Assembly: GCA_029948255.1 (NCBI GenBank)
Contig: JALIZF010001644.1
Span: 434,001-498,000, forward strand
Reading direction: 5' to 3'
From: Telmatactis stephensoni
Taxonomy: Eukaryota > Cnidaria > Anthozoa > Actiniaria > Isophelliidae
DNA: 64,000 nucleotides
The notes beneath the pieces are model-generated. The model worked only from the letters and a program-made list of their open reading frames with translations. It did no database searches and had not been told where the DNA came from. Numbering within the stretch: position 1 is the first letter of the stretch; every line of letters starts with the position of its first letter. Positions 38,173 to 50,395 of this stretch are shown here, piece after piece. A program made the position numbers and the translations under genes.

Positions 38173-39888
38173 CTAAAATGCAATTCAAGCTATTCTCCTG
38201 GATAGATATTATTACAGAACAATGCAATTATTTCAATAAAGCACTTTAGAACATGCCGATTTTTGAAACATTTTGGGTTTTAGGGCGGAAAAACACAAGT
38301 CACGGTCCATCAATTAATGTCAGCCTGCTAAATAAAATGTGATATGAACGAAATTTCGAATCTGTTTGGCCAAAGTTTTGAGAAATCACCAATTCATATC
38401 AATCACATATACTGTTAGTCCGATTAAAAAAAACCTTGTCATGCAAAGTGACATACAAAGCAATCGTTTTTTCTCGTATCCAAAGCCACTTCTGATGATC
38501 TCCGGGCAAGTTTAAGCTTAGAGGGTATACAATTTAATTGCAATTCAGTTTATCCCAAGAATTTCGAACATAATTAATTCGGCAAAAATATATGTCAAAT
38601 AATGAAAAAAAAAATTCGAAAAACGGCGCAGCAATTTGTTCGCTTTCGTATTCAAAATTGATTTAGTCTGCAAATCCAAACATATCTCAATATCTTAAAT
38701 GAAAACAAACTTTAATAAAAACTCTACAAAAATAGATTATGATCAGTTTGTTGGCCTACAAATAGATACTAAGAATACAGTGTAAAATGTTAGACTACAG
38801 CTAGTAGCTACAATAAAATGTATAATATATACATATATATATATAATGTACATGGTTCATATTTTGCGCATAGATACAACTACTGCAAATGAAGGAATGT
38901 CAATCTGAAGTTGTTCGACTATTGGTGATCTATCAAAACTCAAACGGCACCGAAAAGAATTGTATTTTATCGATAATTATGTATTAGAAGTTCAGCTGCA
39001 CTCACTCGCAAGATATCCGCTCAACACTTCGTAAATTAAGTTCAGTACCCCGCGTGGCCACGTAAAAATTCTCTGTACAACATAGCTTCGTACAAAACAT
39101 AACTTAATACACATTTATTGTACACAAATATTCACTTACATGTCTGGCTGGCACAACTACAAGCAGGTCCAAGTTTACCCATAATAATCAACACCACAAG
39201 AATTAACGCAACTATAGATACCAAAAGTATCACAAACAAAATAACACAACTTAATCCGTGATTCTTTGTAAGTCGGCTCCACAGGTTCTCCTGTATATTT
39301 AATTGTTGAACTGTTGAGTCTTGGTTGAGCTGATTCGTAGATGGGACTCTGTTTTTGTCCTTGGTCCTGTATTGGTCTGTAATTGCAAAGGGTCGTCGTA
39401 GTGATGTGAAGGATCTTTGTCTCCTAGGAAATTCTCGTACGCTGGATTTGTGACTCCACTGGTCGAGAAATCAGCGAATTCATTTGGATCGTCGATCGCG
39501 TAAGGACTGAACGTCGGGTTTCGCGTCGTCCTTTTGGCTGGGCTACTCATGGTTAACAATGGGTGACTATGTAAAACTTAGCTCTCGTGAGAAGGTGTCT
39601 ATCGTATATTAAAGGTCCATAAAGGTTTCAATTGCTTGTTTCGCATATTTTAATTACGTTACATCTGATTGAACAGCACAGACTCCAAAGGACCCATTGG
39701 ACCAGAACATAACAACCGAGTACCTAAGGTGGCTCGACACAGTTTCGCCAGTGCGCAGGTAGGCGAATTGAAGCGGCTATTAATCGCGTTACAGAATTAA
39801 GTTGACCAAACTTTTTACGTCAGGCCCGCATGTTGTAATAAAGCGAATGTAGAATCCATCATGCAAAGGCGGGCCTCTAAATTTATAG

Positions 39889-40508
39889 CTCGAGTAGCAG
39901 CCCTCTGAAGGGACTGGGAGACGGAGGGGAGCGGTCTTCCAAAGGGATTGGGAGGGTGAGGGAGGCAGGGGAGCGGAAGGAAAGGGAGGGGTCCTACCGC
40001 AACCCACCTACTATTGGTGGGGTGTATTCTGTTGCATATCAGTACTGAATGTCAAGTTTGTCCAATCAGAGTTAACAGGAATTCTTTGCCTTTATATAAA
40101 AGTTCACGTACGGGTTAGAAAAAGCAATCAAACGTAATGGAAGATCGATTTAAAAACTTGACTTCTTATTACTAAATCAATATTCTGTTGTGCTCTTTAA
40201 TAAAAACGTCTAAGATTTGAAATATATGCTTGGTAGTCTAAAATTAGATTTGACAAACAAATCGGTTTATACTAAAATTCTTTGCTGGAGTCCTTTGAAA
40301 AGTTTCAATAGGTATTGACAACTAGAAACAAAAGCATATCGCTTCAACGATTGTTGCGTGATGACAGATTTAGATATTTTAATCGGCCAATCAAATTCAA
40401 CGTTCTCGTTCAGAACGTAGAATAGGCAAAAAAGTTGCGGCAGGCCCTCCACCCCTTTCCTCTGCCTCCCCTCCCCCTTTCGAAGCCCTTCGGAGGGCCG
40501 CTATACTA
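39889..40508. mobile_element. Possible non-autonomous element upstream of unit 5
   Basis: The left end has GTAGCAGCCCTCTGAAGGG and the right end has CCCTTCGGAGGGCCGCTA, forming imperfect inverted termini. Purine-rich (left) and pyrimidine-rich (right) inner blocks are also roughly complementary. Confidence 0.5.
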
Positions 40509-42449
40509 CGAAGGTGAGTAAAGCGTCTGTTGAACACCTCAAGGAGTCTTCCTACAATTTCTCTAGTTCTCGACCGGTCAACTTGAAACGGCTGTAGTTC
40601 TTACATGAAAGCACTCACAGTTATGAACTTCGTCCACTTACTACATAAAGACTGAAGTTTTTATTGGTGTGTGTTATGTTTACATCGAGGTTACTATAGC
40701 GACGAAACGATGACGTCACCTTTTTTGGGATTCCAAGCAATTTTACGCGTTTTTTGACCTAAACTTTTAAAACGACACACAAGACGTTGGTAATCAGCAC
40801 TTTGCCTAGCAGCATACGAATTTTGGAGAAATTCGTATACACAGATTTTGAATTATTCGAGTCGCAATTTTTTAACCCCTAAAATCACAATTTCTTGTCA
40901 ATTTCGATTCAATAATTTTAAAAGCAAAGCAGCATGACAACTCTTGGACTGTCCAAATGTTGTTCATATATCAGACTATTTCTCCACTGCCTCTCCGTGA
41001 GATTTTATTCTGCTTATTTATTCCCTTATTAAATCTAATAAAGATGTAATCTCGAAAGCCACGAGTACGTAGAAGTCACGGGCTTTATTTGGATACTTGC
41101 AGATCTAACACTGATGTAAATAAGTTCCAAACCCATGGGAAAGGATATCTCAACCCATCAGGATTAGGAACCAATTTACATACATAATCTCTACTCACTT
41201 GCGTTTGTTCCCTAGTTCAGTTAGTGTTTCAAGTACCTTGAAATATTAATTTTAGGGCTTTTAGTGACACTTAGAAATATTAACTTTTAAAAATCTAGAT
41301 AAAGTTCAATTTGAAGACGTTAAAAACATCTCAAAGAATTTTTGCAATTTTATCGAGAATCGTACCCCGGACCCCAATCTTTCCAATCCGTTGACTCCTA
41401 ATGGAATTTTCTAAAGTTGTATACTAATCAGGCCGCTCTTTCTTTCTAAGTCAATATTGATCATGAGTTATCATGAACGAGTGAGAAACCACCTCTTAAA
41501 CTCGCACTCCGTGTTGGGTTAGAGGGTCCAAACCAGTCGAAACAATGAAAAGCCTCTGGCCTGCGGTATCATGCTTCCATCAATTTCTCGTTGTTTGGAA
41601 CCTATAATCCACCACACCACTCGTTCTAGTTTAAAAATATTACGCCTACGCTTTGTTCTAATTAGCGCACTTTACAAAGAAGGGGCATATTCCTCCGGGA
41701 ATACTTTTTTGTTCATCATGAACCACCGATTTCCCTGACTTAAGAAAGGAAAACTAAAGCTTATTCTTGATCTTTTTAGTCAACTGTTAATAATAATAAC
41801 AGTCTTTCTGCGAATAACTCTTAGCATAGAATCACGTGATGAAACTAGCATTTTCCTTTGATGACGTCATAGTTGAGACATTACGTCTTTTGAAATGCCG
41901 GTCACGCGACATCGAGGACAAAATCTCTTAAGAGGGTTGCAAAAATGAATTATCGGCTTCAATGGGCTCCTGTCGGCTTTCAATAAGTATTGTAAAACCT
42001 TTATACGCAGTTTTTATGGACTTCTTGATACATTCTACGTCATTTTGCCAGAGCGAAGTCTGATGTATTTGTATCCTAATTGGAGTACATCACATGGATG
42101 TTGTCTTTGATTACTGAAGTCTGGAGTTCATGGTCCATGACAAGGGTAGGGATGCATGAAAGTAATTTCTCAAATCATGTTTTCCAGTAATTACAATATA
42201 GTGTCACTATGAAATTAAAAGAGCTATCATTCGTTTACAAATAACCGTCTGCTCGCTCTGAAAATATCTTCAGTTAATCCTAGCTTCTGTTTTAAAACCG
42301 TTTTTAAAAAACGTCGAAGTAATTAACCAGAGACTCCCCACTGCGACTGATCTAGTGCCTTTATTTTGACTTCGAATGTTGTTCAGTGTCTTTGATCTTA
42401 CTTTGGCTTTCTATTTAATTCAATTGTAAATGGACGGGGGTGCTTGTCG

Positions 42450-42705
42450 TACCTTTTAGGGTGTCTCAGACTTAAGTGGACTACCAGAGACATAGCTGGT
42501 ACCTTTTAGGGACTGTTTTAGGGTAAATAAACTACCTAAAATAAGCATGAAAAGGACGATTTCGATGATATGAATTGAATCTTCAAAGCACATCGATAAC
42601 AAAGTGTTTCATTACTTTAATTCTTTATTATTGTTTTTGAATTGGTACCTTTTAGGGGAAGAAATAAATTGTTGCCACTCCCACTCCGGTACCTTTTAGG
42701 GTCAT
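42450..42705. repeat. Four copies of GTACCTTTTAGGG
   Basis: The motif occurs at about 42451, 42500, 42645 and 42690 in direct orientation, one of them overlapping the end of the endonuclease frame. The spacing is irregular. Confidence 0.75.
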
Positions 42706-43107
42706 TTTCAAAATTTCATTATTTTCCTTGCTAGTTGTACTAGGACTTAAGTATACAGTACCTAAATATATATCATGGTTGAATTGAAAATACTTTTTAT
42801 CTAATTTACACCATATGACGTTTTCATTTGATGTGGGTATATATGTTACTCCTTTACTAATTCTGTTATTTATGTAGACGGCTATTCCACCAGCGTGTCT
42901 ATTACCTGTTTTATCACGGTATTTTACGTAGTGTTTATAGTCGTTTAGATTCAGATCAGATTCGTTGTTGGCATGTGTTTCAACTATACCAAAAACATCA
43001 TGACGACTAATTATTTCCCCCACATCTTTAAGTTTTAGTTTGTTCCCTAAATTTTTACTGAAATGTCCATGTAAATTCCAATGTCCGAGTCGTAAACACC
43101 CAGGCAT
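42652..43107 (-). pseudogene. LINE endonuclease domain fragment
   Basis: The 151-codon frame has LRLGHWNLHG near its start (conserved Asn strand), GIVETHANN (catalytic Glu region), NRHAGGIAVYI and then GTVYLSPS. These match the order of APE-type endonuclease motifs in non-LTR retrotransposons. The later GDFN and SDH motifs and the reverse transcriptase are missing. The frame ends within a GGTACC-containing repeat, so the 3' part has been deleted. A relic with no expected activity. Confidence 0.75.
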
Positions 43108-43696
43108 TGTTAATATATATGAAAATTTTTGTATTTATATCAAGCTAATAAACTATTTGGTAAACTAAGTATAGATAATTGATCAAGCATCCCCGACCTC
43201 GAGCATCCCCGACCTCTTATATATAGGAGCCCCCCCCCCCCCCCCCCCCCTCCCCCTGGGATGGATTTAGCCATCCTCAACAGGCATCTCTAACAAGACG
43301 GGAACTTAGAGGTTAATATTTCGGTTTAATTCAAAACCATTCTCAAAGGAGTTCCCTTACGGAGTTCGGACTGAGTCGGCCGATTTATCTACTCGATATA
43401 AGTGTTTCATGGTGCTTTCTTTGTTTAGATGGAGTAAGGCCAGGGAAGACTTTTGGATAATAGAAGTTGCTGTAACATCGTGAAAATAGAATTGTAAGGC
43501 TTTGTAGTTCTTTATGTCTTGACAGCCATCAAATCTAGTGTTGTCAAGATTTACTGTCGATTATTGATATTTATGTGCATATCAACTTTAAATGGTGAAG
43601 CGAGAATAGCTTCGTTCTTATGTCGCATAACAACGAGGCTAATCTTGCTTCATGCATGTGCATAAATATCATTGTCATCAGTCGACTGAGCTTTTA

Positions 43697-46600
43697 TCAG
43701 GATATCAGAGGACATTCTGTGTATGTTATAATGCAGAACATGTCGCCAGTAAATGTTCTGCTTCCTTTTCCTGTGCAATGGCATGAATATTCTTGGAGTT
43801 TAGTGGTAGGGTTGATTCTTTTAGCCTGTTCAATAACATCGGCATTGTTTGAAGAACACGAGAAGTGAACTATCTTCTTCCCCTGAAAATGTCAAAAATA
43901 TAAAGTATACATAGTCAAGACATAGGTGGAGCTCTTACATTATTATTATTTTTATATCAGTTTCGAATTAGAACCGATACCATTCATATTGGAGGGAGAC
44001 TATAGTAAGATTTTGACCGTGCGGAAATTAAAGTCCTACAGTACAGTACTTTGAATTCAGCTGGCTATAGACGACTTTCAAAAATGGCGGGCTCATTGTT
44101 CACGATAACGAGGCCAGAAAGGCCTCCAAAATAAACATCGCATCAAATGATTCTAAATATATAAAAATTATCCTGTAAAATGCACATAAAATAGGTCTTT
44201 TAAAAGGAAAAGGAACACATCGTCTTTGATAGGAATAGAAGTGTCGCCACGCTTATTTTCTGGTAACAAGGCCTTTGTGGCCTCGTTCTCATGTACTAGG
44301 CCGCCATTTTTGAAAGTCGTCTATACGTTCCGTATCCTGTCGGTAAGGGTGTCGTACGTCTGTAGCATAAGTTGATTGGGTTTGTGAATTACAAAGGCAA
44401 AGTGGTGTCAGTGATGTGAAAACACGTACTTCAATTTTTAACAGCCACAGTGAATTCTACTTTTGATTTTCTCTGTTTAATTGAAAAGATATACCACCTA
44501 CCGATAACTCTTCAACAAGAACGGAATTTTGGGCCTGCTCGCTAGTTCCTATCCCTGTACTACTTTGCTTTATGGAGACAGTACACTGAGTGAGATTCCC
44601 AGCCCCTGATGGACCTTGGGGTCCCTGTGGACCTTGTGGTCCTTGTGGTCCTGGCGCTCCTGTAGGCCCTTGTATGCCTTGTGTTCCTTGGGGTCCCTGT
44701 GGACCTTGGCTACCGTTAAATCCACGTGGTCCCTCCATCTTTGACACTGTGTCGATCTAATGCGCATGTTAACAAGATGTAGGAGTTTGCATTAGTTAAG
44801 TAAGAAAAATTACATACTAGTGTATATACACATTTATTACTCATCATGCAGTTAAGCATTCATATTAGTGAAATAAAATTACTAAGGCTCCACTACTAAG
44901 GTTCCCTAGATATACAGAAACCTCAGTAATTCAATTATCGTAGTCACCGCAGTTTGCTTTTTGACAACAAGCAAGCTCTGAAAGTAAAGTTGTGGATTTC
45001 AAATTTGCTTTTTGGAGGTACTTTTCTGTACTTTCTTGTGTATTAACCTGCATTCATCGTAAAAAACAATTTTTCTTATGTATGTAACAATTTTCAAGCC
45101 GATTTAGTTTGTTTTATTGACTTTTTTTAAGCTTTTAAAGTTTTGCGTTAAGTTTTCCTCTCTGAAAGTGACAGCTTTGGATTTGCCTCTTTGATCCCCC
45201 TGTTTTTAATTTCGTATGTTAACGTTAAAATGTCAGAGTTTCAATTGGAAAAACGCTATACTCCAATTGTAGACGTTTTAAAGGCGATTTATTTTATTCT
45301 TTTAAGTTTTGCCGTAATTTTTCACTCGGTAGCATACCATTTTTATTGACAAAAAAGTCGTAATAACATTGCTGAAACGAACTATTATATTAAAGAAAAG
45401 ATTTGTTAATATAGCATTGTTCTCATAAAAGTTGCCTGGGTTTTTATTGTATTTTCTTAATAAAAATCGTTCCAGTTTTCATGTAAGCTAACATGATCAG
45501 TTTCAGTGTTCTTATCATTACTTCAGTCGCTTTCCATGAGGAAGAGTCGTGGACGGTGCCCTGCTAAAATACTTGAAAACAATCAAAAATACGTGCTTTA
45601 AAATAGAAAGATTCTGTTGTTTTTGACGATTTTTATAGCAGAAAGAAAATGTTGACGTCTGCTCTTCTCTCAGCCGCTGTTTTACCCGTGAAATAAACCA
45701 CGGATTTCATGGATTTTCTACCAATCAGAGCGCGCGTTAGAACTGAAAAAATCAATATTATAAATAGAGATATTTGCGAGGTTCATACACTTCGAGCAAA
45801 AAAATCCTGCCGTGGAAAAGACTTAAAACGATTTAAAAGGGTGATAAATTCATACAACAGAAACTTTGTCCATACCTTAGCTGACAAGGTGCTGTTCACA
45901 TTATTACAATTGTCGATGGTGTTATTGATGGAGTTCTGCAACGTTGTCACGTCGTTCTGCTCTTTAGTCTCCTGATTTTGAATCCTTGTTGTTAACGTTG
46001 CCACATCATTCCGTTCTTTAGTTTTCTGAGCTTCCAAACTTGAATTCAAGGCTGCTATGTCATTCTGCTCTTTATTTTCTTGATTTTGAATCCTTGTTGT
46101 CAACGTTGTTATATCATTTTGCTCTTTAGTTTTCTGAGCCTCCAAGCTTGTATTAAGTTTAGTATCGCCAGCATTGCACTTGTCGATAGTGTCATTAATA
46201 GCCGTCTGTAACGTTGTCACGTCGTTTTGCTCTTTAGTTTTCTGAGCTTCTAAGCTTGAGTTCAAGGCTGCTACATCATTCCTCTCTTTTGTTTCTTGAG
46301 TCTGTATTCTCGTCGTTAGTGCTGTGATGTCATTCTGCTCTTTAGTTTTCTGAGCCTCCAAACTTGAGTTGAGTTTAGCATCACCAGCATTGCACTTGTC
46401 AATGGTGTCATTGGTGGCCTTCTGCAACGTTGTCACGTCGTTCTGCTCTTTAGTTTTCTGAGCTTCCAAACTTGAATTCAAGGCTGCTATGTCATTCTGC
46501 TCTTTATTTTCTTGATTTTGAATTCTTGTTGTCAACGTTGTTATATCATTTTGCTCTTTTGTTTTCTGAGCCTCTAAACTTGAGTTGAGTGTAGTATCAC

Positions 46601-49600
46601 CAGCATTGCACTTGTCAATAGTGTCATTAATAGCCGTCTGTAACGTTGTCACGTCGTTTTGCTCTTTAGTTTTCTGAGCTTCTAAGCTTGAGTTCAAGGC
46701 TGCTACATCATTCCTCTCTTTTGTTTCTTGAGTCTGTATTCTCGTCGTTAGTGCTGTGATGTCATTCTGCTCTTTAGTTTTCTGAGCCTCCAAACTTGAG
46801 TTGAGTTTAGCATCACCAGCATTGCACTTGTCAATAGTGTCATTGATGGCCTTTTGCAACCTTGTCACGTCGTTGTGTTCTTTAGTTTTCTGAGCTTCCA
46901 AACTTGAATTCAAGGCTGCTATGTCATTCTGCTCTTTATTTTCTTGATTGTGAATTCTTGTTGTCAACGTTGTTATATCATTTTGCTCTTTTGTTTTCTG
47001 AGCCTCCAAACTTGAGTTGAGTTTAGCATCACCAGCATTGCACTTGTCAATGGTGTCATTGATGGCCTTCTGCAAAGTTGTCACGTCGTTTTGCTCTTTA
47101 GTTTTCTGAGCTTCTAAGCTTGAATTCAAGGCTGCTATGTCATTCTGCTCTTTATTTTCTTGATTTTGAATTCTTGTTGTCAACGTTGTTATATCATTCT
47201 GTTCTTTAGTTTTCTGAGCTTCCAAACTTGAGTTGAGTTTAGCATCACCAGCATTACTCTTGTCAATAGTGTCATTGATGGCCTTTTGCAACGTTGTCAC
47301 ATCATTCTGTTCTTTAGTTTTCTGAGCTTCTAAGCTTGAGTTCAAGGCTGCTACATCATTCTTCTCTTTTGTTTCTTGAGTCTTAATTCTCGTCGTTAGT
47401 GCTGTGATGTCATTCTGTTGTTTAGTTTTCTGAGCTTCCAAACTTGAGTTGAGTTTAGCATCACCAGCATTACACTTGTCAATTGTGTCATTGATGGCCT
47501 TCTGCAACTTTGTCACGTCGTTCTGCTCTTTAGTTTTCTGAGCTTCCAAACTTGAGTTGAGTTTAGCATCACCAGCATTGCACTTGTCAATAGTGTCATT
47601 GATGGCCTTCTGCAACGTTGTCACGTCGTTCTGCTCTTTAGTTTTCTGAGCTTCCAAACTTGAGTTGAGTTTAGCATCACCAGCATTGCATTTGTCAATA
47701 GTGTCATTGATGGCCTTTTGTAATCTTGTGACATCATTTACAATAATTGCTCTTATTTCGACATCTGCTTTCTTCAGTTCATCTACTTGTCGTCCAAGTT
47801 CTTCAATGGCTTCTTTCAACTGTTGGTTTGAAAGCTGAAATCCAGCTTGTGGCTCTGTGGAAATGACATTCGAATCAGATTCAGATGTTGAATTTGCTTA
47901 ACGAAGACAATGTGATAACGGTTGGGAAAAGCAGCGCGAGGGAAAAAGTTCATGAGGAGGAGGAGGGAAATTTGCAAGACAGTTGGTGAACCCGCGTGGA
48001 AACTGTAGCAGTGCAGGGTTCGCAATGCTCCTGGAATTCCTGGAAAACTAAAATTTCTTCCAGGCCTTGGAAAATCCTGGGAATTTTTAAATTAAAAATT
48101 AATTTTTTTTATTTAAAAATTTTCACACCAACTCCTGAAAAACTCCTTGAATTTCCCATAAATATTAGGTCAAATAATCGGAAAACTCAGTAAAAAATCG
48201 TTAACTTGTTTTTGCGACTGAAGAACATCGTCAATTTGTAGGTAGTATATTCACGAGTTTTTTAAATTCACATTCTACTTTTTGCAACAGGTAGCCGCAA
48301 CCTAGCTGCAACATCCATTTTTGTTGCGTGACACATTGCGCGCGTGGCGGTAATACGAGCAACATCGCTCTACGACTTGCAACAAACAATGTTACCGCAC
48401 CTTAAGAGTCCTGGAATTTTTGTATTTTATAACCTGGAAGACTCCTGGAATTTTTGAATTTCCTAGTAGTAGTACGAACCATGGAAGTGCTATGCCGGGC
48501 AAAGCAGGAAAACCCTAACCCCATAACCACTGAAGCAGTTTTAATAGGTAATGATTTTTAATCTTAGAAAAGGTTCGAAACCTTAGATTCGCATTGATGA
48601 TTTCAGTTGTGTAATCAAATAACCAATAGGAACACTCCGAACGCTAAGAATAGAATCTTTTCAATAGGAGTTGTTATTGTAGACATTTCTGCATGTTGAT
48701 GAAAGTTAGAGTAAGTCCGATAAAAGATTTTCGACTCGAGAAATGTTAAAAACGGAAGATATTACCGGCTATAACACACTTTCGCGACATTCCTTACGAT
48801 ATTCCAAAAATGTTTCCAACACTTTTATGAACTGTAGAGCTGTTTTCTTTCCGTAAAGTTCTCACTAAATGAAAAGTTTCAGTTTCGATGAAAAGTGAAA
48901 CCGTGACTTTCAGTTTCGAGGGGGTTAGCCTATATACATCGATCTTTTTGTTTTGTTATGAACTATTTGCCTGAAGCACTGCATTTGCCATGCTTAAACG
49001 AACACGAGTTAAGTATCTGTCAAAAAAAATTAAGGGTCGGTGATGTTTCTTTTATTCATGATTTAGGTGTCTCATCGCCAATACTTGAATAAGGAATATC
49101 ATAATTTTTGGGATTAATTTTGTCATTTTATCTGTATGCAGTGTTGTATAATTGCATGTCGGCTGTTGTAAACAACAACAACAACTGTGACGTAATAGTA
49201 TTGCGTTCATACTTAAATCATGTTCCACTCAATGGAACTCGATAGAACAATGGTCTTGTACGTTAGAACATTTGAATGCAAAAATTTCGGCCAAATATAA
49301 TACCGCGCTAATCTGTAATAGGTTGATCTAAACTGGGTAGTATTCTATCGTTGTTTTTGTTTGCGTATGTTTCGCGTGTTCAATATTTACTGATGCTGGT
49401 AGTGTCTCAGTTGCATCTTTGGATATATGAAATCAACAGTAGTCCTTCGGATTGATTTTGAAACTGAACTATATAGTTGTATCTTTCCTCCCTTCTCTTT
49501 AGTGAATACTTTGTATTCACTCTGTATTCTAATAATCAATATTATCCTTTTTTTGTTCTCAGCAGTAGATCACTGATATTCCATGTGCAATAACTCAATT

Positions 49601-49926
49601 AAATCTTAGTATATATTTATGTACCTACCTTGCTGATTTGTCGACTTGCCACTTTGAATGCTTATCTTCCCTGTATACAACAGCACGACAAACACTAAAC
49701 TAAAAACAGCAATAACAAATACCAAAAACAAGAGTATTTTGTAGATCAGGGGTACTTTCATCGTATTATATCCATTAGATCCATTTCCAAAAAAGTCCAC
49801 AGCGCCGTTATTTAAAGATTTTCTATTATCTTCCAAAACCTTTCCTGCTGCCACATGTGCTGGATCGTCCGACTGATCTGAAAAGGTTGGATTTTTGATG
49901 ACACTATGATGGCCGAATGTACTCAT
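43697..49926 (-). CDS. Unit 6: type II membrane protein with a giant 36-residue-repeat coiled-coil stalk and collagen segment
   Basis: Predicted exons: 49629-49926, 45876-47854, 44502-44756, 43697-43882, giving 905 residues with all phases consistent. The tail is short (about 63 residues, with KNPTFSDQ and few Tyr). The transmembrane helix is about 64-84, without the C-x-C that follows it in units 1-4. The 659-codon stalk exon begins [10 protein letters not shown]. It holds about 16 units of 36 residues in two alternating types, one with [20 protein letters not shown] and one with [14 protein letters not shown]. One Cys is replaced by Ser (DKSNAG). The collagen exon has about 14 triplets, then NLTQC. 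The last exon is the 61-residue five-Cys domain, nearly identical to that of unit 4. This is the best-supported complete long-stalk gene in the window. A trimeric rod on the cell surface is inferred from the collagen and coiled-coil. Confidence 0.84.
44068..44323. mobile_element. 256-bp DNA transposon-like element, copy 2 (inverted)
   Basis: Same length and sequence as 37619-37874 but reversed, with termini TAGACGACTTTC and complement. It lies between the collagen exon and the last exon of unit 6. Confidence 0.82.
45876..47854 (-). repeat. 108-bp coding tandem repeat, unit 6 stalk
   Basis: About 16 copies of a 36-codon unit. After three Cys-type copies, the non-Cys type ([19 protein letters not shown]) alternates with the Cys type, a 216-bp higher-order unit. 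Two successive 432-bp blocks in the 5' part of the plus-strand interval share the same diagnostic substitutions (LQTAIND, CNAGDT), pointing to recent block duplication. Confidence 0.9.
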
Positions 49927-50109
49927 CGGGGTCGATTTGGATCAAAATATCATCAAAGTTGTGACTGAGCTTCAACCTGTTTGCATGAGTTTTTATGTTA
50001 ATCTCTTCACATGTGAATGGTCTTATACAAAACCCAATACATCATTTTCACGTTTGATTGAGATTGATTATGATATTCGCTATTGATCAATGGACTATAT
50101 ATATATATA

Positions 50110-50395
50110 CCTATTTTAATTAATGTTGTCGGCAAAAGCTTACGCGACTCACCCGAAAGGGAGTATAGGTAGAAATTACTAAAGCTATAAAACCACACAA
50201 ATCCGCCATACGACAATTCAAAATAGTTTGCCTTGACCTTAAACACTAAAGAACTTCACTTGCTGATGCTAAAATCAAGACCAAACCTGAAAAAAGAGTC
50301 ATTTCTTACCTACTACCCATAGTCCTTTTCAGTCTTGCCGTATAGGCTTGTGACCTTTCGTACGACAACCTTTTTTGAAATAGGTGTATATCGAC
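50110..50395. mobile_element. Foldback element, second copy of the 13.0-kb family
   Basis: GCGACTCACCCGAAAGGGAG near 50145 faces CCCATAGTCCTTTTCAGTC and CAACCTTTTTTGAAATAGGT near 50325-50390. Same arms and order as 12990-13300. Confidence 0.65.

Larger units (their letters stand above)
33018..39550 (-). pseudogene. Unit 5: coiled-coil and collagen protein gene with a disrupted first exon
   Basis: Predicted exons: 39140-39550 (disrupted), 37264-37373, 36147-36578, 33443-33769, 33018-33200. Exons 2-5 are open and keep phase. Exon 2 is a 36-codon linker, exon 3 a 144-codon stalk with about three 36-residue units, exon 4 a collagen segment of about 22 triplets rich in GAPGPQ, and exon 5 the 60-residue five-Cys domain. 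Exon 1 matches unit 4 exon 1 closely but has one extra base near 39359 (CC for C) and another near 39256, plus a harmless 3-nt insertion near 39304. The tail therefore shifts after NTGP and the transmembrane segment is out of frame. Exons 2-5 look maintained, so either exon 1 decayed recently, the indels are assembly errors, or another first exon is used. Intron 3 holds a 1.5-kb foldback and a small Mutator-like insertion. Confidence 0.62.
39551..43696. other. Intergenic region between units 5 and 6
   Basis: It contains the possible element at 39.9-40.5 kb, the third 360-bp module, the endonuclease fragment at 42.7-43.1 kb, a 21-base C run at 43230-43250 and the 3' flank of unit 6. No further exon seen. 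Confidence 0.5.
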
